From positions 1 through 51,651 of the forward strand of contig JADGNY010000034.1 of assembly GCA_017883235.1 (NCBI GenBank): 51,651 bases of DNA, in the 5' to 3' direction. The notes beneath the pieces are model-generated. The model was given only the letters and a program-made list of their open reading frames with translations. It searched no databases and was not told the DNA's origin. Made by a program: the position numbers and the translations under genes. Every line of letters begins with the position of its first letter. Position 1 is the first letter of the stretch. Below, piece after piece: positions 1 to 8,319 of the stretch. Source of the stretch: Thermoanaerobaculia bacterium. Its GTDB lineage: Bacteria > Acidobacteriota > Thermoanaerobaculia > Gp7-AA8.

Positions 1-2
1 TC

Positions 3-1355
3 CTCGGATGGCTCTCGCAGACGATCGCCTGGCTGATCATGGTGCCGTGGGTCGTCCGCGTGATGTCGCACTACGGCGGCTTGCCGTACATCACCGGTGT
101 CGTGATCTTCGTGGCGATGTGCGCGTACCTCGGCATGTACGGCGGCCTCTTCGCCCTTCTCTTCCATCGCATCGCACCGTCGACGCGGTTCCGGCGCTGG
201 CTGCTCGTGCCGTTGGCGTGGGCGGTGGTCGAGTACGCGCGGACATACCTCTTCAGCGGCTTCCCGTGGAGTCTGATTGCGGCCTCGATCGTCGACTACG
301 CGCCGCTCGTACAGTTCGACCGCGTGGCCGGGCCGTACGCGTTGGGAATCCTGATCCTGCTGCCGTCGACGCTCATCGCCTGGCTGATCGTGGCGCGGCC
401 GAGGGGGATGCGATCGCTCTTCCAGGTCGCCGCCGTCGTCATCATCACCTTCGTCTGGTGGGCGACGGGACTCGTCGCTGCCAAGATGCTCGTGCGGCCG
501 ACGGGGATACCGATGGCGCGTGCCGCGCTGCTGCAGCCGAACATCTCGCAGGAGATGCGCTGGGACAACGACAACCTCGTGCTGATCTTCCGCCGGATGA
601 TGGCCATGTCGGAGGAGGCCACCTCGCACAATGTGCAGGTCGTGATCTGGCCGGAGTCGACGGTGCCGCTGTCCTACGCCACGACTGATTTCTACCGCGA
701 GGCCATCGAGTCGCTCTCGCGTACCCGCAACGTCGACGTCATCCTCGGGTCGGTTGCCGAGAACCGGGAGCAGCCGGACAAGCTGTGGAACGCCGCATTT
801 CTCGTCAGCGGCGGCCGCACCATCGGCCACTACGACAAGATCCGCCTTGTGCCGTTCGGCGAGTACGTGCCGTTCCGGGAGACGCTCTCGTTCGCGCATG
901 CGCTCGTGCACGCCGTCGGGCAGTTCGAGTTCGGGACGAAGGACACACCGCTCGCCGGCCGGTTCTTCTACGGCCCGGCCATCTGCTACGAGGTCGTCTT
1001 CCCGCAGATCCCACGGACGCAGGTCGTGCACGGCGCCAATGTACTGGTCACGATCACGAACGACGCCTGGTACGACGGCACCTCGGCGCCGCGGCAGCAT
1101 CTGAATCTGGCCCGGCTCCGCGCCATCGAGACCGATCGCTATCTACTCCGCGCGGGAACCACCGGCATCTCCGCGGTCGTCGACCCGGCCGGCCAACTCG
1201 TGCAGCAGCTAGAGATGGGCAAACAGGGAGTCATCTACGCCGAGTTTCACCCGCGGACCTCGACGACCCCGTACGTCCGCTTCGGCGACTGGTTCGCATG
1301 GGTGGCGACGGCATTCGTGATCATCGGCATGGTCCGGCGAACACAGTCTGCTTGA
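3..1355 (+). CDS. lnt: Apolipoprotein N-acyltransferase, 5'-truncated by window edge
   Basis: Transfers an acyl chain from phospholipid to the N-terminal Cys of apolipoproteins at the periplasmic face of the inner membrane, the last step of lipoprotein maturation. The reading frame is open to the window edge, so the first transmembrane segments lie outside. The N-terminal half visible here is hydrophobic with several membrane helices, and the C-terminal half is a nitrilase-type domain. The catalytic triad can be read: Glu in WPES (codon at 654), Lys in YDKIRLVPFGEYVP (codon at 837) and Cys in ICYE (codon at 984). A last hydrophobic segment (WVATAFVIIGMV) precedes the stop. About 450 residues are present, so only a short N-terminal part is missing. 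Its presence indicates a diderm cell envelope. It is on the same strand as the RiPP cassette but separated by 109 bp and a promoter. Confidence 0.95.
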   Translation, partial: LGWLSQTIAWLIMVPWVVRVMSHYGGLPYITGVVIFVAMCAYLGMYGGLFALLFHRIAPSTRFRRWLLVPLAWAVVEYARTYLFSGFPWSLIAASIVDYAPLVQFDRVAGPYALGILILLPSTLIAWLIVARPRGMRSLFQVAAVVIITFVWWATGLVAAKMLVRPTGIPMARAALLQPNISQEMRWDNDNLVLIFRRMMAMSEEATSHNVQVVIWPESTVPLSYATTDFYREAIESLSRTRNVDVILGSVAENREQPDKLWNAAFLVSGGRTIGHYDKIRLVPFGEYVPFRETLSFAHALVHAVGQFEFGTKDTPLAGRFFYGPAICYEVVFPQIPRTQVVHGANVLVTITNDAWYDGTSAPRQHLNLARLRAIETDRYLLRAGTTGISAVVDPAGQLVQQLEMGKQGVIYAEFHPRTSTTPYVRFGDWFAWVATAFVIIGMVRRTQSA

Positions 1356-1413
1356 ACCCTACCGCTTCCATTTCGTCGAGACGAAGGATGGGAGACAAAC
1401 CATGGGACCGGCA

Positions 1414-1441
1414 TTGACAACCGCGCAGAGGGCATCATAAT
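1414..1441 (+). promoter_or_regulatory. Predicted sigma70-type promoter of the RiPP cassette
   Basis: A perfect -35 hexamer TTGACA (1414-1419) is followed after 16 bases by CATAAT (1436-1441). Shifting by one base gives ATAATT with a 17-base spacer. It lies 24 bp before the start codon of the Cys-rich precursor gene, which has a G-rich Shine-Dalgarno stretch (GGGGG, 1455-1459). This suggests the cassette is transcribed independently of lnt. Confidence 0.6.
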
Positions 1442-1464
1442 TAACTCCCGATTGGGGGCATGTC

Positions 1465-1848
1465 ATGGATTTCATCGTCAAAGACCTCATGATCAGCGTA
1501 TTGCCGTTTCGACGGTCCTTGGCCGGTGGTGGTGGCGTAGGCCCTCTGGCCGGATGTGATGCGGGATGTTCGGACTGCTCGACGTGTTCGGGCATGACGA
1601 CCTGTCCGGGAGGCTGCACTGGCGGCACACCGAGACCGAACGACTGGTATTCGCAGATCACCAATCCGATCACGCTTGCGCTCCTCAAGCAGCAGCTTCG
1701 CGAGACGCTGGCAGCCGTTGAAGCGCGAGAGAAGGTCATTCACGATTCGATGCGGCCGACGTCCCCTGCCGAGTTCCAGGTGCTCGAAACACAGCTTGAG
1801 GCTGCCCTCGAAGAAGTGCGGCGTATGTCGCAACAGCACAATCGATAA
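1465..1848 (+). CDS. Putative RiPP (lanthipeptide-like) precursor peptide, Cys/Ser/Thr-rich
   Basis: 127 residues in three parts. Residues 1-30 form a short leader-like stretch that starts MDFIVKDLMISVLP and ends in a Gly-rich run. Residues 31-55 form a core with six Cys (31, 35, 38, 41, 47, 51) interleaved with eight Ser/Thr and several Gly. Residues 57-127 are a charged, probably helical tail rich in Leu, Glu and Gln. The spacing of Cys with Ser/Thr is what thioether-forming substrates look like. The gene sits directly upstream of two predicted lanthionine-type modification enzymes, with 27 bp to the next start. A core placed in the middle with a long C-terminal follower is unusual. The tail could be a recognition or coiled-coil element, or a second peptide fused to the precursor. 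No protease or exporter gene is adjacent. The function is inferred from context and composition. Confidence 0.7.
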   Translation: MDFIVKDLMISVLPFRRSLAGGGGVGPLAGCDAGCSDCSTCSGMTTCPGGCTGGTPRPNDWYSQITNPITLALLKQQLRETLAAVEAREKVIHDSMRPTSPAEFQVLETQLEAALEEVRRMSQQHNR

Positions 1849-1875
1849 GGAGTCAACCGTTAGAGGACCTTGCAC

Positions 1876-3081
1876 GTGAGCGGTCTCGTGTTGAGAGATC
1901 TATCCTGTGCGCGCGTCCGTGCGAACCCGCACTATCGGTTTGCGTCATTCGAGAGTCTGTCCGAGGCTCAGCGCAGCTCCGTGGGGCAAGGCGCTGGAAG
2001 CACGACATTCGCCGGCGTGCTGGCTGACACAGCCGCCGGTGCGCTGAACATCAAAGCGATCTCGCCTGGCACGGCAACCCTGTTCGAGCAGCTCCGCACG
2101 CCGCTCCGCGTCCCGAAGGTCCTCGCCGAATTCGCGCCGCATGAGCGGGATACGATTCTCGCGGGACTGGTGCTCGACGGTGTTCTGGAAATCGCGTGCG
2201 ACGATGGATTCGTAAGCCAATGCAGGGCGTATCGCGCGATCGTTCTCCATGACGACGATCTCGTTGGAACGAGCAAGTTGGCTGTCGCTTCGATCGCGGC
2301 GGTCAAGCACGGACAGCGCCTGGCCATGCGCGATCCCGAGATGCTGGCGGCTCGGCTCTACTTCTATCAGCGGCTACCTGTCACCGCGTCATGGGCCGCC
2401 TTGTGGCCCGACTCATCTACTGTCATGGAGTTTCTCGGTGTGGCGCGGGGCGGCCCGTTCCGTCGGGATCTCCACTCGCAGTTCGCGTGGTCATCACCCG
2501 GGTCGCGACCCGGTGAGGTGCAGTGGCTCTACGCCCACCGCAGACACCGACCCGCGCGGCCTCGCGACGCGAACGGCTGCAAGTTGTACGTCAGCCCGGC
2601 GCCCGAGCACATCAGGCAGGCATTTGCGGAAGTCGTCGCGCTTCTGCCCGCGTCGGGCGCATCGAGCTTCAAGATCGGGCCGAATGCGCACGGCCTGCTG
2701 CGACCTGACAAACTCATCGTGTATTTCGATCGCCATGACGATCTCCTGGCCTTCACGGAGGCGTTGTTGCCGCGACTGGCGCGCCTCTCGGCCCACGGCG
2801 TGCCCTTTACCGCGCCGATCGACGAAGCTGGCCTCCTTTCGTGGGGGATCGATCCGCCACGTCCGGAGACGAAGGTGGGATCGTATGTGGACGACAGCTG
2901 GAGAATCTGGATCTGCAATCGGCTGGCGCTGGCGCTCATCGCCGCCATGGATGACGTCGAAATGGAGCCGTGGCGCTACGCGCTCACGAAGCTCTGGCTT
3001 TCGGGCGTCGACACGCAGACGTGGACGCGGCGACCCACGTCAAGCCTCGATCCGGCGCAGTTGCTGGGAGCCCATGCGTGA
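1876..3081 (+). CDS. HopA1-like (phospho-Ser/Thr lyase-type) RiPP modification protein
   Basis: 401 residues from GTG 1876. This start was chosen because AGAGGA (1862-1867) is 8 bases upstream; a TTG at 1870 is too close to that site. The C-terminal half carries the pattern I associate with HopA1-family proteins: KLYVSP near residue 236, FKIG near 265, RPDKLIVYF near 276 and AHGVPF near 308. In class V lanthipeptide clusters a HopA1-like protein eliminates phosphate from phosphorylated Ser/Thr to give dehydroamino acids. The N-terminal third (around residues 30-125) reads like a small winged-helix, PqqD-type peptide-recognition fold. The stop overlaps the next gene by 4 bases (GTGA), indicating translational coupling to the kinase-cyclase. 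The family call comes from remembered motifs and is not from a search. Confidence 0.65.
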   Translation: MSGLVLRDLSCARVRANPHYRFASFESLSEAQRSSVGQGAGSTTFAGVLADTAAGALNIKAISPGTATLFEQLRTPLRVPKVLAEFAPHERDTILAGLVLDGVLEIACDDGFVSQCRAYRAIVLHDDDLVGTSKLAVASIAAVKHGQRLAMRDPEMLAARLYFYQRLPVTASWAALWPDSSTVMEFLGVARGGPFRRDLHSQFAWSSPGSRPGEVQWLYAHRRHRPARPRDANGCKLYVSPAPEHIRQAFAEVVALLPASGASSFKIGPNAHGLLRPDKLIVYFDRHDDLLAFTEALLPRLARLSAHGVPFTAPIDEAGLLSWGIDPPRPETKVGSYVDDSWRIWICNRLALALIAAMDDVEMEPWRYALTKLWLSGVDTQTWTRRPTSSLDPAQLLGAHA

Positions 3082-5462
3082 GCATCACCGGGCCGATGGT
3101 CCTGCCAGCCGATCTGCTCATCATCCCGGCTAGCGATGTCGGGGAAGCCATTCGGCTGCGATGTGACTGCCAGGAGGGGGACTTTGTCGTGACCCGTCCA
3201 CGCTCGCGCACGCAGTCGCGCGTGGTCAATGGAGAAACGGCGACCCTACTCGAGCTCTTCCGCCAGCCGAAAACCATCGTCGAGGCTGTGTTGACCTTGT
3301 GCCTGGCGCGAGTGACGGACCCTGAGCGCACTCTCGAGCAGGCATTCGCGACGCTTGGCCCGTTCATACAGGCGCGGTGGCTCGTGCCCGCCGATTCCGA
3401 AGAGGCACAGCAGATTGCGTCTACGCTCGCGTCTGGCGACGTGGTCGACGGTTACACGATCGGGGACTGCAGGCAACTCCTTGAGGACACCGAGGTCTAT
3501 TACGTCCATTCCAAAGATAACGTGCCGGCAGCGCTGAAATTGATCCGGTTCGGAGCACCGGCCAGCGTGGATGCATTGTTCACGCAGGAGGCGCGCGTTC
3601 TCAGCCAGGTCGATGGTGTGCCGGCACCACGGTTGCTCTCAACCGGTATTCTGGATGGCCAGCGGTTTCTGGTCTTGACGTGGTGCGCCGGAGTCACGGT
3701 GACTCAGGCCGCGAGAGAGGTGCGCCAGGTTCACGGCACGGGTGGCCCGGGACACCTCCTCGCCCTCTGCCGCGCGATCGTTAGTGCCTATGTGACGCTC
3801 CATGAGAAAGGGGTCATCCACGGAGATGTCTATCCGAGGAACATTCTTGTGGATGCCATGGGCCAGGTGTCGATCGTGGACTATGGCTACGCGCATCTGA
3901 TCAACGACAACCACAAGGCTGCCGTGCCACGTGGCGGGGTCGCGGAATTCCATGAACCGGAATTTGCGGCGGCCTCGTTGGAAGGGCGGCCACGGCCGCT
4001 GCCGAGCGTTGCCGGAGAGCAATACGCGCTTGCGGCCTTGTTATATTCGCTCGTCACCGGAGAGTCGTATCTGCGATTCTCGGCGGTCAAGCAGGAGGTG
4101 CTGCGGCAAATCGTCGAGGATCGGCCGCTGGCGTTTGCAGAGCATGGACTTCCCGCATGGCCGAGTCTCGAGACAGTGCTCGCGAAAGCGCTCGACAAGA
4201 ATCCGCAGCAGCGTTTCTTCTCGGTCAGAGAGCTCCTCTTGGCGCTCCAGGCCGTGGACGCGCCGGAAATAAAGGTCACGTCCTCGACGCGACGGAGCGC
4301 AGCACGCGAAGCGTGCAAGGATCTGATCGCGCGGCTCGACGCCGAGGCCACCCCCGCATTCAGATTGCCGGCCGGCCTCCCTCAGAGCTCGATCACGTAC
4401 GGTGCCGCCGGCGTGGCCTATGCGCTGTACGCCCTTGCGTGTATGCGAGGGGAGGCGGCGCTGCTTGCCGCCGCCGACGCATGGGCGGTACACGCGGTAC
4501 GCATGGCCGATCAGCCCGGCGCGTTTGTGACCGATCAACTCGATCTCGACGAGCACCGCGTCGGTCCATCGTCGGTTTATTACGGTCGCGCGGGTGTGCA
4601 CATGGTCCAGGCGCTCATCGCGCATGCCATGGGTGATGAGGTCACGTTCACCCGAGCGCTGAGGGGTTATCTTGCGGCGTGTCGGGAGCCGTGTGAGTGG
4701 CGCGACTTGACACTGGGCCGCGCTGGCGTCCTGCTCGGATGCGCGCTGCTGCTCGATGCCATAGGACCGGCGTTGTCACGCGCAACCGCCGATCATCCGG
4801 TGCGCCAACTTGTCGATATGGGACAGTCCACGCTGGACGCGATTTGCGCGGCAGCAAATCACGAGTCGTTCAACGGTATGAAGTCCCTGGGAATGGCCCA
4901 TGGATGGGCGGGCCTCTGTTACGCGGCGCTCCTGTGGTCGGAGGTTCGCGGAAGTGTTCCTCCTGCGCCCGTGCGCACGACACTCGAGAGGCTGTTGACG
5001 CTGGCGCAGAGCCACGGGCGCGGAGTCCGATGGCCGACCGATATTCCTGGTGATCAAGGTCCGCATCGCGCCACGTATATGGAGAGCTGGTGCCACGGCA
5101 CTCCTGGGTACGTCCCATTGTGGACGGCGGCATATCGTTCGTTTGGAGATACGCGCTACCTGCAGATCGCCGAGCACGCCGCGTGGACCACATGGGAAGC
5201 GCCGGAGTCGCTCGGCAGTCTCTGCTGTGGCGATGCAGGCCGCGCCTATGCGCTGCTGAATCTGTTCCGTCACACGGGCGATCGGGAGTGGGCGCTGCGA
5301 GCGGCCGCGCTGGCGGAGCGGGCGGTGGAGGTTTGCACGCGGGAGCCACGCCCTCTGTCCTACTCGCTCTTCAAAGGCACGCTCGGCGCGGCCGTGCTCA
5401 TGGAAGAGCTCCATCAACCCGATCGAGCGGCGTTTCCGCTCTTCGAGCGGACCAACACATGA
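3078..5462 (+). CDS. Kinase plus LanC-like cyclase fusion (lanthionine synthetase-type)
   Basis: 794 residues from GTG 3078, which overlaps the upstream stop. The same frame is open further upstream, but that stretch lies inside the previous gene. Order of parts: a PqqD-like N-terminal region (about 1-120); a Ser/Thr-kinase-like domain with Lys in ALKLIR (about 153), catalytic loop HGDVYPRN (about 247) and metal motif DYG (about 267); and a LanC-type alpha-toroid from about 420. In the cyclase, AHGWAG (about 605) supplies the catalytic His. SWCHGTPG (about 671) and LCCGDAG (about 714) supply three Cys that could bind zinc in the CCG form rather than CHG. There is no lyase domain between or before these parts, so that step probably falls to the HopA1-like neighbour. 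Expected role: phosphorylate Ser/Thr of the precursor, then close thioether rings. Confidence 0.8.
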   Translation: MSITGPMVLPADLLIIPASDVGEAIRLRCDCQEGDFVVTRPRSRTQSRVVNGETATLLELFRQPKTIVEAVLTLCLARVTDPERTLEQAFATLGPFIQARWLVPADSEEAQQIASTLASGDVVDGYTIGDCRQLLEDTEVYYVHSKDNVPAALKLIRFGAPASVDALFTQEARVLSQVDGVPAPRLLSTGILDGQRFLVLTWCAGVTVTQAAREVRQVHGTGGPGHLLALCRAIVSAYVTLHEKGVIHGDVYPRNILVDAMGQVSIVDYGYAHLINDNHKAAVPRGGVAEFHEPEFAAASLEGRPRPLPSVAGEQYALAALLYSLVTGESYLRFSAVKQEVLRQIVEDRPLAFAEHGLPAWPSLETVLAKALDKNPQQRFFSVRELLLALQAVDAPEIKVTSSTRRSAAREACKDLIARLDAEATPAFRLPAGLPQSSITYGAAGVAYALYALACMRGEAALLAAADAWAVHAVRMADQPGAFVTDQLDLDEHRVGPSSVYYGRAGVHMVQALIAHAMGDEVTFTRALRGYLAACREPCEWRDLTLGRAGVLLGCALLLDAIGPALSRATADHPVRQLVDMGQSTLDAICAAANHESFNGMKSLGMAHGWAGLCYAALLWSEVRGSVPPAPVRTTLERLLTLAQSHGRGVRWPTDIPGDQGPHRATYMESWCHGTPGYVPLWTAAYRSFGDTRYLQIAEHAAWTTWEAPESLGSLCCGDAGRAYALLNLFRHTGDREWALRAAALAERAVEVCTREPRPLSYSLFKGTLGAAVLMEELHQPDRAAFPLFERTNT

Positions 5463-5577
5463 TGGTCGTTTTTCACGTGGCTCAAAGAGCACTCGGAATG
5501 CCTGCATCGCATCGCGGAGCGCGAGGCGAAAGCCGACGGCCTCGGCATCTGGCATCGGTATATAGCTCGGAGAAGCG

Positions 5578-5644
5578 GTGGATTAGTCGATTAGTGGATC
5601 AGTCGATCAGATTCGCTCGCTGATCGACTCATCTACTAATCCAC
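5578..5644. repeat. Hairpin made of 8-bp units
   Basis: In the 221-bp gap between the cyclase gene and prfB, the left arm contains tandem variants of GATTAGTC and GATCAGTC. After a 9-base loop the reverse complement follows, from CTGATCGAC to CTAATCCAC, with one unit fewer. It is one of several short-unit inverted repeats in this window. Confidence 0.7.
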
Positions 5645-5683
5645 GAATCGACTGACACCGATAATCGACTACTCTACGCAACC

Positions 5684-6788
5684 ATGAAAGACGACACCCT
5701 CTCCCGAATCTCTGACCTCAAAGACCGCCTTCAACTGGTCCGGAGCTATCTTTGACCTCGATTCCGCACGCAAGACGCTCGACGAGATCGAGCGGGAAAT
5801 GTCCGCACCCGGTTTCTGGGACAAGCCTGAGACCGCGCAGGACGTCGGACGCAAGCGCGCCCGCGTAGAGAAGCGCATCGCCTCGGGCGAAGCAATCAAT
5901 TCAAAAGCCGAAGAACTGGAGGTGCTGCTGGAGCTCCAGCGCGAGGGGGAGCACGTCGATTCCGACATCGAACAGCTCGTCTCACAACTCGAGGCTGAGG
6001 CCACCTCCATCGAGATGACCATGAAGCTCTCCGGCGAGCACGATGAGCGCGACGTCATCCTGGCCATCCATCCCGGCGCCGGCGGCACCGAGTCGCAGGA
6101 CTGGGCGGAGATGCTGCTGCGCATGTACCTCCGCTACGCCGAGCGCAAGGGATGGTCGGCCGAGATCGTCGACTATCAGGCCGGCGAAGAGGCGGGGTTG
6201 AAGAGCGTCACGGTGATGGTGCGTGGCGACTACGCCTACGGCTACATGAAGTCGGAGCACGGCGTGCATCGCCTCGTGCGCATCTCGCCCTTCGACGCCG
6301 CCAAGCGGCGGCACACGTCATTCGCCTCGGTCTACGTCTATCCCGACATCGACGAGGAGATCGAGATCGAGATCAACGACAAGGACCTGCGCGTCGACAC
6401 CTACCGCTCCAGCGGCGCCGGCGGCCAGCACGTCAACGTCACCGACTCGGCGGTGCGCATCACGCATCTGCCGAGCGGTGTCGTCGTTACCTGCCAGAAC
6501 GAGCGAAGCCAGCACAAGAACCGCGACGTGGCCATGAAGCTGCTGCGCTCGAAGCTCTACCAGCTCGAGGTGGAGAAACGGCAGGAGGATCAGGAGAAGC
6601 TGGAAGGGGAGAAGAAGGACATCGCCTTCGGCTCGCAGATCCGTTCCTACGTGATGCAGCCGTACCAGATGATCAAGGATCTCCGTACCGGCTACGAAGT
6701 CGGCGACGTACAACGTGTCATGGACGGCGACCTCGATGGATTCGTGGAGGCGTATCTGGCCGCGGGCGCGAGAAAGACGGCGGATTGA
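5684..6788 (+). CDS. prfB: Peptide chain release factor 2, with +1 programmed frameshift
   Basis: Recognises UGA and UAA and triggers peptide release. A 23-codon first frame begins at ATG 5684 and reaches CTT TGA C (5750-5756). Decoding then moves +1, skipping one base, and continues from GAC 5754 to the stop at 6788, giving a typical-length RF2 of about 367 residues. The main frame contains the GGQ loop (SSGAGGQHVN) that reaches the peptidyl-transferase centre, and the RF2 body with HPGAGGTESQDWAE. Annotation from the first ATG in the main frame (5799) would lose the N-terminus. The shift site is autoregulatory in other bacteria: low RF2 slows reading of UGA and favours the shift. The stop shares bases with the start of the next gene (TGATG). 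Confidence 0.97.
5741..5756 (+). promoter_or_regulatory. RF2 programmed +1 frameshift site
   Basis: The heptamer-like CTT TGA C has a Shine-Dalgarno-like GGAG (5742-5745) just upstream, in the order known from Escherichia coli prfB (SD-like run, TAT, CTT, TGA, C). The in-frame stop is UGA, the codon RF2 itself reads, so the element allows feedback control. Confidence 0.93.
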
Positions 6789-8278
6789 TGGGTATCGCGG
6801 GAGTCGGGAGTCGGGAGTCGGGGGTCGGAGCGAGAGTGGCGTTGTTCTCGCCGCTGCCGCCGACTCGAACCGGCGTCGCGCACTACGCGTCGATGCTTCT
6901 CCCCGAGCTCCGCAAGCATCTCGATGTCATCGCCATCTCCGACCCCCGACCCCCGACTCCCGACCCCCGAATTTACTTCCTCGGCAACAACCCTCACCAC
7001 GCCTGGATCTACGAGGAAGCGATGCGTACTCCGGGCGTCGTCGTTCTGCACGACCTCGTGCTCCATCACCTCATCGTCGAGATGACGCTGGCGCGCGGTG
7101 ATGTCGATGGGTACGTTGCCGCGCTCGAGGCGAATCATGGCCAGGCAGGGGCGGCGTGGGCGCGGGGACGGGCGGCGGGACTCCACAGCGAGATGGGGAA
7201 CTTCCTGATGCCGGCCTCGGTCGACGTAGCCAATCGCTCGCGCGCTGTGATCGTGCACAACCGCTACGCCGCCGATCGATTGCGGTCGTTCGGTGTCACG
7301 ACGCCCATTCATGTCGTTCCGCATCCATTCGAGCCGCAGCCTTCGACGCGCGGACGCCGGGATGAGATACGGGCGAAGCATGGCTTCGCGGCGGACGATC
7401 GCGTCATCGGACTCTTCGGGTTTCTCACCTCGGCAAAACGCGCCGAGGTTGTGCTCGCGGCGTTCGCGTCGGCGCGTGGGCGGGAAGAACGGCTGCGGCT
7501 GCTCGTCGTCGGCGAGCCCGCGCCGAACGTCGACGTCGACGCCCTGCGCGGCGACGGCATCACCTTCACCGGCTACGTCGCGGACGACGAGTTTGCCGCC
7601 TACTTTGCCGCGGTCGATCGCCTCGTCAACCTGCGCTACCCGAGCGCGGGGGAGACGTCGGGAACGTTGATCCGCGCCTTCGAAGCCGGCAAACCGGTCG
7701 CGGTCAGCGACTACGCGCAGTTCGCGGAGTTTCCCGACGACTGTGTGGTGAAGATTCCGTTCGGCGACGGCGAGGTAGCGGCGCTGGCCGATTTCTTCGT
7801 GCGCTCGCTTCCCGATCCTTCCACGGCGCAGGCGGCGTGGCTACGCGAAAATGCCTCGATGGAGCTGACCGTCCGAGGCTATCTCGCCGCGCTGGACGAC
7901 GTATCGAGAGTGCCGATCGCTCCCGTCACGCGAACGATTCCGCTCTTTCCGCAGCTCCACGCAACGCTGCGCGATGACGCCGTGGTGCTGCGCAACTCCG
8001 GCGACTTCACCATACGCACGCGAAGCTACGGACAACCGGGATACCGGCTGATGATGCTGCTCTTCAACGGTGAGACGGTGATCGACGACCGCTGGGTCGA
8101 ACTGCCGCGCGATCTGCGCCCGGGCGATACCGCCGAGGTCGCGATCCCGCGCGTCGAGGGAACGCTTCGGCTCTACCACGCCATCGACGGGATTCCGATC
8201 GTTGTGGCGGAGCCGTTCGCGGAGTTTGAACGGGTGTCGGGTGTCGGGAGTCGGGAGTCGGGCGCCGCCCATGTCTGA
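6788..8278 (+). CDS. GT4-type glycosyltransferase with repeat-encoded insertions
   Basis: 496 residues, GT-B fold. The N-terminal domain starts VALFSPLPPTRTGVAHY, as in GT4 enzymes that act on sugar-nucleotide donors. The C-terminal domain has IGLFGFLTSAKR and the donor-site region GETSGTLIRAFEAGKPVAVSD. A C-terminal extension of about 120 residues follows, possibly a beta-rich binding domain. The start ATG overlaps the prfB stop. Two parts of the protein are encoded by arms of a heptanucleotide inverted repeat: residues 5-14 (GVGSRESGVG) right after the start, and a Pro/Asp-rich stretch (DPRPPTPDPR) near residue 55. The C-terminal tail comes from a second such repeat. The insertions keep the frame. 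The acceptor substrate cannot be told from sequence. Confidence 0.85.
   Translation: MGIAGVGSRESGVGARVALFSPLPPTRTGVAHYASMLLPELRKHLDVIAISDPRPPTPDPRIYFLGNNPHHAWIYEEAMRTPGVVVLHDLVLHHLIVEMTLARGDVDGYVAALEANHGQAGAAWARGRAAGLHSEMGNFLMPASVDVANRSRAVIVHNRYAADRLRSFGVTTPIHVVPHPFEPQPSTRGRRDEIRAKHGFAADDRVIGLFGFLTSAKRAEVVLAAFASARGREERLRLLVVGEPAPNVDVDALRGDGITFTGYVADDEFAAYFAAVDRLVNLRYPSAGETSGTLIRAFEAGKPVAVSDYAQFAEFPDDCVVKIPFGDGEVAALADFFVRSLPDPSTAQAAWLRENASMELTVRGYLAALDDVSRVPIAPVTRTIPLFPQLHATLRDDAVVLRNSGDFTIRTRSYGQPGYRLMMLLFNGETVIDDRWVELPRDLRPGDTAEVAIPRVEGTLRLYHAIDGIPIVVAEPFAEFERVSGVGSRESGAAHV
6799..6970. repeat. Heptanucleotide inverted repeat inside a coding gene
   Basis: The left arm (6799-6828) is a tandem run of GGGAGTC. 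The right arm (6937-6970) is the reverse complement (GACCCCC/GACTCCC units), 108 bp downstream. Both arms lie within the glycosyltransferase frame. Confidence 0.8.
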
Positions 8279-8319
8279 TCTCCGACCCCCGACCCCCGGC
8301 TCCCGACCCCCGGCTCCCC
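8231..8319. repeat. Heptanucleotide hairpin spanning a stop/start junction
   Basis: The left arm (8231-8263) has GGGTGTC and GGGAGTC units and encodes the tail of the glycosyltransferase. The right arm (8279-8319) has complementary GACCCCC/GGCTCCC units and encodes the first residues of the NUDIX protein. The 15-base loop contains the NUDIX start codon (8271) and the glycosyltransferase stop (8276-8278). Confidence 0.8.

Noticed and set aside
2970-3077. Upstream start of the kinase-cyclase
   Set aside because: It would lie inside the HopA1-like gene and adds Arg/Ala-rich sequence; GTG 3078 gives the expected 4-base overlap.
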